Below are positions 60,041-64,000 of a stretch of 64,000 bases of DNA, piece after piece. Position 1 is the stretch's first letter, and every line of letters begins with the position of its first letter. The stretch lies in the NCBI RefSeq assembly GCF_019219095.1, contig NZ_JAHUWH010000002.1, positions 1 through 64,000 of the forward strand, written 5' to 3'. The notes below the pieces were generated by a model. The model was given only the letters and a program-made list of their open reading frames with translations, searched no databases and was not told the origin of the DNA. The position numbers and the translations under genes are program-made. Source of the DNA: Acidovorax sp. sic0104 (lineage in GTDB: Bacteria; Pseudomonadota; Gammaproteobacteria; Burkholderiales; Burkholderiaceae_C).

Positions 60041-61144
60041 TCAGTGCGGTCTGGGCTCGCCGTGCTCCAGCAGCCACGCCTCGAACGACTCCCGCGCGGA
60101 GTTGCGCAGTGCGGGGCGGAAAGCTGCCTTGTTGCTGAGATAGAGGCAGTGCCGGATCACGGTGTAAGGATTGAAACTCGCTTGAGGGTTCTGCTCCTCG
60201 AAATGCTGCTTGTAGCGCTTGATCACGCCCACCGTCTCGCGCATCAGTGCATTGAAGCGGGCGCGGGTCATGCCGGGCGACCACACCTGGATGTCGTCCA
60301 CAAAGCTGTCGACCTTGGATGGCTCGAACTCAAAGTCCTTGAAGAAATGCGTGGCGATCTTCAAAAAGGTGAAGGCATTGAGTTCGCTGCTGGCCGAAGC
60401 CGCTCTCGGGGTCGGCTGTGAGCCGTCGCCGTTGTCGCCGTCAGTGGTTGCGTCGGGCACGGGTTCGGCGGTTTCGTCCGGCGCCTGCAGCAACTCGGCC
60501 GCCGTGGCGTCGCGGATCTGCAGGAATTCACGGTCTGCCAGCTCGAACAGCGCCGCCAGTACATTGATGCGACGCTTGAGCTGTCCGGGAATGGATTTCT
60601 TGTACTTGATGCGGTGGTCGAGCACGCTCCAGGAGTCCTGGATGATGGTGCGCACCTGCAGCTCGAAGGGGCGGTGCGCGTAAGCGGCATGTTCGGGCAG
60701 GGCGCGCTCGGCAGCGCTCAGTCGCAAGTCCAGGTGCAGGCCTTTGTAGCCAAACGATGCCTCGGTGCTCTCCACCGCGCTCACCTTGTCGGTGACATCG
60801 ATCACCGCGAAGCGCGCACGCATGATCTGGGCGATTTTCTCCAACTCGTCCTCGTACAGGCACACCACCCGCACGCCGATCAGATCGGTGATGTAGCTCT
60901 CGATGTCGTAAGCGGTGTTGCTCTCCTCGAGGGCCGGGCGGTACTTGCGCACGAACTTGCGGATGCACTCGTCGACATCCTTCACGCGCCCCTCGACCTT
61001 GGCGATATCCACCCCGCCAGCCTGCGCCACTGTGGCCGCCACCATGGCGGTCAGTGCCGTGCACGCGTCCTCGAGCGAGGTGGATTGCTGCGCATAGAAC
61101 GCGCGGAAGGCGGATTCCTCCAGGTCGAAATCAAGCGATGGCAT
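60041..61144 (-). CDS. RelA/SpoT-domain (alarmone synthetase-like) protein
   Basis: 367 residues from ATG 61144; an in-frame extension to 61501 is Pro/His-rich and not credible. Residues about 40-200 match the RelA/SpoT nucleotidyltransferase fold: GRVKDVDECIRKFVRKY, TDLIGVRVVC, FGYKGLHLDLRL and FELQVRTIIQDSWSVLDH. Two positions differ from classical (p)ppGpp synthetases: RVKS is RVKD and GYRS-x-H is GYKGLH. An acidic linker (about 220-250) joins a C-terminal helical domain of about 120 residues. There is no HD hydrolase, TGS or ACT domain. Confidence 0.85.
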   Translation of the reverse strand: MPSLDFDLEESAFRAFYAQQSTSLEDACTALTAMVAATVAQAGGVDIAKVEGRVKDVDECIRKFVRKYRPALEESNTAYDIESYITDLIGVRVVCLYEDELEKIAQIMRARFAVIDVTDKVSAVESTEASFGYKGLHLDLRLSAAERALPEHAAYAHRPFELQVRTIIQDSWSVLDHRIKYKKSIPGQLKRRINVLAALFELADREFLQIRDATAAELLQAPDETAEPVPDATTDGDNGDGSQPTPRAASASSELNAFTFLKIATHFFKDFEFEPSKVDSFVDDIQVWSPGMTRARFNALMRETVGVIKRYKQHFEEQNPQASFNPYTVIRHCLYLSNKAAFRPALRNSARESFEAWLLEHGEPRPH

Positions 61145-61277
61145 ACCGTTCTTGAGTGTGTGGGATGGTGGGTTTGCGGGGCTGGTGCCGTCGATGTGGG
61201 GATGGTCTGTGCAGAGCATAGCGGCTTGCCATGGCCGCAGCGCGTTGTGCAGGTCTGTGTGGGGGTGTCCTGCAGTG

Positions 61278-62594
61278 TCACCGCTTCTCTGCGGCGCCAG
61301 CGATTTTTGCCTCCGCCGTCCAGGAAAGCTGAGCCTGTGCAGGTGTGAACGATGGATCGTTCCAGAGGCGATCCACCAGTGCTTCCAGTGCCTTGTGCTG
61401 CGGGCCAGGCAGGGCCATCCGGTGAGCGATGGATGGAACCAGGGTTTTGGCAAGACGTGCCGCCAAGAAAAATGCACTCGATTCCTGAGAGCAGCTGTCA
61501 AAACCAGACATGTCCACGCCGGGCGTGATGGGGATGGAACCCTTGGCCTGGTTGAACTTTGCCTGAAACTCCATGCCCATCACCGTGCGAGCCAATGCGG
61601 ACTGCCCGGCGGTTGCCTGGGGGCTGCCGCCCTTGCGGAACATGGCGAGACTGTCGACCACATAGATGTAACTGCTCAAGCCCCCCGGGGTGGGCACGCA
61701 CAGGAAGTCCTTGTCCGGAACTCTTTGCGCGGCGATGAATTCGCCCTTGGCCCAGTCCCCCATGATTTGCATCGCGGCCTTGCCTTTGATGACCCGCTCC
61801 GAGGCGACATTCCATTCCTGGCGATCTGCTGCGCCGGTGTGGCCTGTCAGGGGCTTGAGCGCGATGAAGGTCTGCATGACCTGCTGCATGACAGGCCCTG
61901 CGATCACCGATGGATCCTGTTGAACGAGCGCCTTGAGATAGAAGTCGGCGCCGCCCGCGCCAAGCGCCACCGTCTCGAACAGGGTGAGGTTTTGCCAAGG
62001 CTGGTTTCCATGGGCCAAAGGAGTGATCCCAGCCTTCTGAAGGCGCTCAGCGAGGTGGAAGAACTGTCCCCAGGTTTGCGGCGCACGGCCTTGAACCTGT
62101 TGAAGCAGGGAGCGGTTGATGTAGAGCGAATTGACGCGATGAACGTTGACCGGCACCGCCACGTAGGAGCCCTTGTATTGAACCTGGGCGGCTATCTGCC
62201 TTGGAATCTTGTAGTCCCACCCTTCCTGTTTGGCGACCGTATCCAGCGATGCCAATGCTCCCTGCGCGCCCCAGGCAGCCAGGTCGGTGGCCTTCATCTG
62301 TACCGCGTCGGGTGCACTTCGGGAAGCAATACGGTCGCGCAGCACCCTGTCGAGGGCCTGTGCGCCCCCCGGCACGGGCGGCATCTTCAACTCCAGGCCC
62401 TGCCTGGCCATCTGCGGAACCAAAGACTGAACAGCCCTGGTCTCCCCTTCGGAGCTCCACCAATGCAGCAGTTCCACGACCTCGGCGTGGGCCATCGGAA
62501 GGCACGCCAGCAGGGCGACACCCAGTGCAGCGCAGGTGCGGCGCAGACGTGGGGCCCACGCGGAAAACGGATGAACGCGCTTTGATTTGTGCAT
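61278..62594 (-). CDS. Extracellular solute-binding protein, family 1 (sugar ABC transporter type)
   Basis: 438 residues from ATG 62594. A Sec signal peptide (ALGVALLACLPMAHA, cleavage after about residue 37) is followed by the binding-protein fold EVVELLHWWSSEGETRAV, with QPWQNLTLFE and AAMQIMGDWAKGEF typical of glucose/mannose-binding family-1 proteins. No permease or ATPase genes are nearby; the next gene is a chemoreceptor, so a chemotactic as well as a transport role is possible. Confidence 0.88.
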   Translation of the reverse strand: MHKSKRVHPFSAWAPRLRRTCAALGVALLACLPMAHAEVVELLHWWSSEGETRAVQSLVPQMARQGLELKMPPVPGGAQALDRVLRDRIASRSAPDAVQMKATDLAAWGAQGALASLDTVAKQEGWDYKIPRQIAAQVQYKGSYVAVPVNVHRVNSLYINRSLLQQVQGRAPQTWGQFFHLAERLQKAGITPLAHGNQPWQNLTLFETVALGAGGADFYLKALVQQDPSVIAGPVMQQVMQTFIALKPLTGHTGAADRQEWNVASERVIKGKAAMQIMGDWAKGEFIAAQRVPDKDFLCVPTPGGLSSYIYVVDSLAMFRKGGSPQATAGQSALARTVMGMEFQAKFNQAKGSIPITPGVDMSGFDSCSQESSAFFLAARLAKTLVPSIAHRMALPGPQHKALEALVDRLWNDPSFTPAQAQLSWTAEAKIAGAAEKR

Positions 62595-62800
62595 ATGGTT
62601 GTCTCGGTAAGGTGGTGGGTGTGGCGTGCCGCAAACGCCGCGCGAGAACGGGCTGTCCAGAGCGTCGCGCGGTGGGCGAGGGAAAGGGTGTGTCGCCACA
62701 GCGGCAGAAGACTGCGCTGGGTCCGTGGTGCCCGAAGGCCCCGCCGACGCCCAAAGACGTCAGCCTTCTGGGCGGGCGGAGGGGCCGCCTGCCAAGGTGG

Positions 62801-64000
62801 TCAAGGGGGTGCCAACGCTGGAGGTCTCGCGGCGACGAGCTCATCCGGAAGACGAAAGGAGTTCACGGCTCCGGCCAGGGCATCTGCCTGTTGGTCCAGG
62901 CCCAGCGCGGCGTGGGTGCTGTGTTCCACCAGTTCAGCGTTCTGCCGAGTGATCTGGTTGAGTTTTTCCAGAGCTATCCGCGTGTGCTCCGCATCGCGCG
63001 CCTGTTCGTCCATCGCCGCATGGATTTCCCCGGCGAGACTTGCGGCGGAGGTGACCTGTTGCAGCACGCGGTTCATCGTGGCACCGGCTTCGTGCACATG
63101 GTTGGCACCACGATCCACACAAACCATGGAGTCTTCGATCAGATGCTTGATCTCCTTTGCCGCACTCGCACAGCGTTGCGCCAAGGTGCGTACTTCGCTC
63201 GCCACCACTGCAAACCCTTTGCCATGCGCGCCAGCTTGTGCCGCCTCGATGGCGGCGTTGAGGGCCAGGATGTTGGTCTGGAACGCAATGGCATCGATGA
63301 CGGCCGTGATCTCGCCGATCTTCTGGCTGGATGTCTGGATGGCATCCATCGCCTCGCGCGCCTGTTTTGCCTTCGTTCCACCTTCCGTCGCAACCCCGGC
63401 CGCACTTTGCGCGGCGCTGGCAACGTGCATGGCGGTTTCTGCCGACTGGCTGAGACTTCGCGTCATGTGGTGTATCGCCGCGGAGGTGGCCTGCAGGTGC
63501 TGGGTTTGCTGCTCCGTGCGATCTGACAGGTAGCCGTTGCCAGTTGCAATCGCATGGCTGGCCGCCTGTACCGCGTATGCGGCTTGCCGAATGGCGCCGA
63601 CCGTGCTGCACAACTGGCTTCGCATGCGCACCAGCGTGGACTGGACTTGGGCGATTTCGCGGGGCGAATGGGGCTGAATCGGCTGTGGCGATGCAGAGAG
63701 ATCGTTGGCTGCGACTGTCTCGATCTCTCCGGCCATGGCGCACAAAGGCCTCACGAGCCAGCTTTGCGCGCAACGCCACAGGATGACGCAGGCGGCCGCA
63801 AACAATGCAGCCAGCACCCCGAGCCAGACCAGGCTCTGCTCGAAGTCGTCTTGTATGTTCGCCTGGACTTGCTGGGCCTGGTTTGTGCGGTAGGCGATCA
63901 GCGCTCCCACCGCTTTTTCAAATTCGGCGTCGAGAGACGGTGTCTTGTTTCGCAGGGTATTGATATAGGCCTGGGGTTTGCCCGCCTGGAGTGCGGTGAC
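62801..64000 (-). CDS. Methyl-accepting chemotaxis protein, 5' part beyond the window
   Basis: At least 399 residues; the frame is open to the window edge, so the N-terminus is missing. The visible part begins in a periplasmic helical sensor region (TALQAGKPQAYINTLRNK), crosses the membrane (LVWLGVLAALFAAACVILW), and has a HAMP-like segment and a full signalling domain with [20 protein letters not shown] and GKGFAVVASEVRTLAQRC. The C-terminus is short and Ala/Pro-rich with no CheR-binding pentapeptide. It lies downstream-to-upstream in tandem with the sugar-binding protein gene on the same strand. Confidence 0.9.
   Translation of the reverse strand, partial: VTALQAGKPQAYINTLRNKTPSLDAEFEKAVGALIAYRTNQAQQVQANIQDDFEQSLVWLGVLAALFAAACVILWRCAQSWLVRPLCAMAGEIETVAANDLSASPQPIQPHSPREIAQVQSTLVRMRSQLCSTVGAIRQAAYAVQAASHAIATGNGYLSDRTEQQTQHLQATSAAIHHMTRSLSQSAETAMHVASAAQSAAGVATEGGTKAKQAREAMDAIQTSSQKIGEITAVIDAIAFQTNILALNAAIEAAQAGAHGKGFAVVASEVRTLAQRCASAAKEIKHLIEDSMVCVDRGANHVHEAGATMNRVLQQVTSAASLAGEIHAAMDEQARDAEHTRIALEKLNQITRQNAELVEHSTHAALGLDQQADALAGAVNSFRLPDELVAARPPALAPP

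Noticed and set aside
61145..61501. N-terminal extension of the RelA/SpoT-domain protein
   Set aside because: The extra residues are Pro/His/Trp-rich and cross into the 3' end of the sugar-binding protein gene; ATG 61144 fits better.

Overview
The window is a high-GC betaproteobacterial chromosome segment. It most likely comes from the Comamonadaceae, close to Acidovorax. The basis is gene content (acnD/prpF-type methylcitrate cycle with a ScfR-like regulator, phaC-phaA-phaB, dapC-dapD-pilU-like-dapE-prmB order, zipA beside smc and ligA) and a family of short dispersed repeats with a T-G-A-T-A-G-C-T core. No rRNA, tRNA or CRISPR array was seen.

Layout. 1-132 is the 3' end of an IS transposase, followed by about 850 bases with no convincing gene. 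982-9177 is a type I secretion adhesin locus: a BapA-like protein with tandem Ig-like domains, a TolC-like outer-membrane protein, a LapB-like ABC exporter and a LapC/HlyD-like adaptor. 9325-16372 (minus strand) holds propionate catabolism: prpC with a small hot-dog thioesterase, then acnD, prpF and an isocitrate-lyase-superfamily lyase. A GNAT gene on the other strand splits the two parts. A ScfR/RamB-like regulator is divergent from prpC, and three TTTGC(G/A)AA boxes lie between them. 18219-21374 is a CHASE-PAS-PAS-GGDEF-EAL protein.

21701-31473 is a chromosome and cell-wall block (smc, zipA, an AT-richer orphan gene, ligA, a class A PBP). 31657-36731 is a signalling cassette: periplasmic binding protein, hybrid kinase with two receivers and Hpt, and an HD-GYP response regulator. 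36764-40605 carries a Nudix hydrolase, a fumarylpyruvate-hydrolase-like gene divergent from a MarR regulator, a zeta-GST-type maleylpyruvate isomerase, a PgeF-like protein and a small membrane protein. 40751-44723 is the PHB synthesis cluster phaC-phaA-phaB. PHB mobilisation (phaZ) sits at 58223-59833, coupled to an RnfB-like ferredoxin.

45259-55811 (minus strand) runs from dapC through dapD, a PilT/PilU-type ATPase, dapE and prmB into a three-gene GT2 / small 4-TM transporter / DUF2142 membrane-protein module, and ends at an ABC-F ATPase. The right end has a chemoreceptor with a C-terminal Cache-like domain, a RelA/SpoT-domain protein, an extracellular sugar-binding protein and the 3' part of another chemoreceptor cut by the window edge.

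Most notable: the adhesin has a broken last Ig domain joined directly to its C-terminal tail; the dispersed repeat has become coding sequence in both ligA and dapE; a palindromic repeat encodes the end of AcnD; PhaZ has a histone-H1-like tail; and the GT2/SMR/DUF2142 module looks like a three-part lipid-linked glycosylation system.
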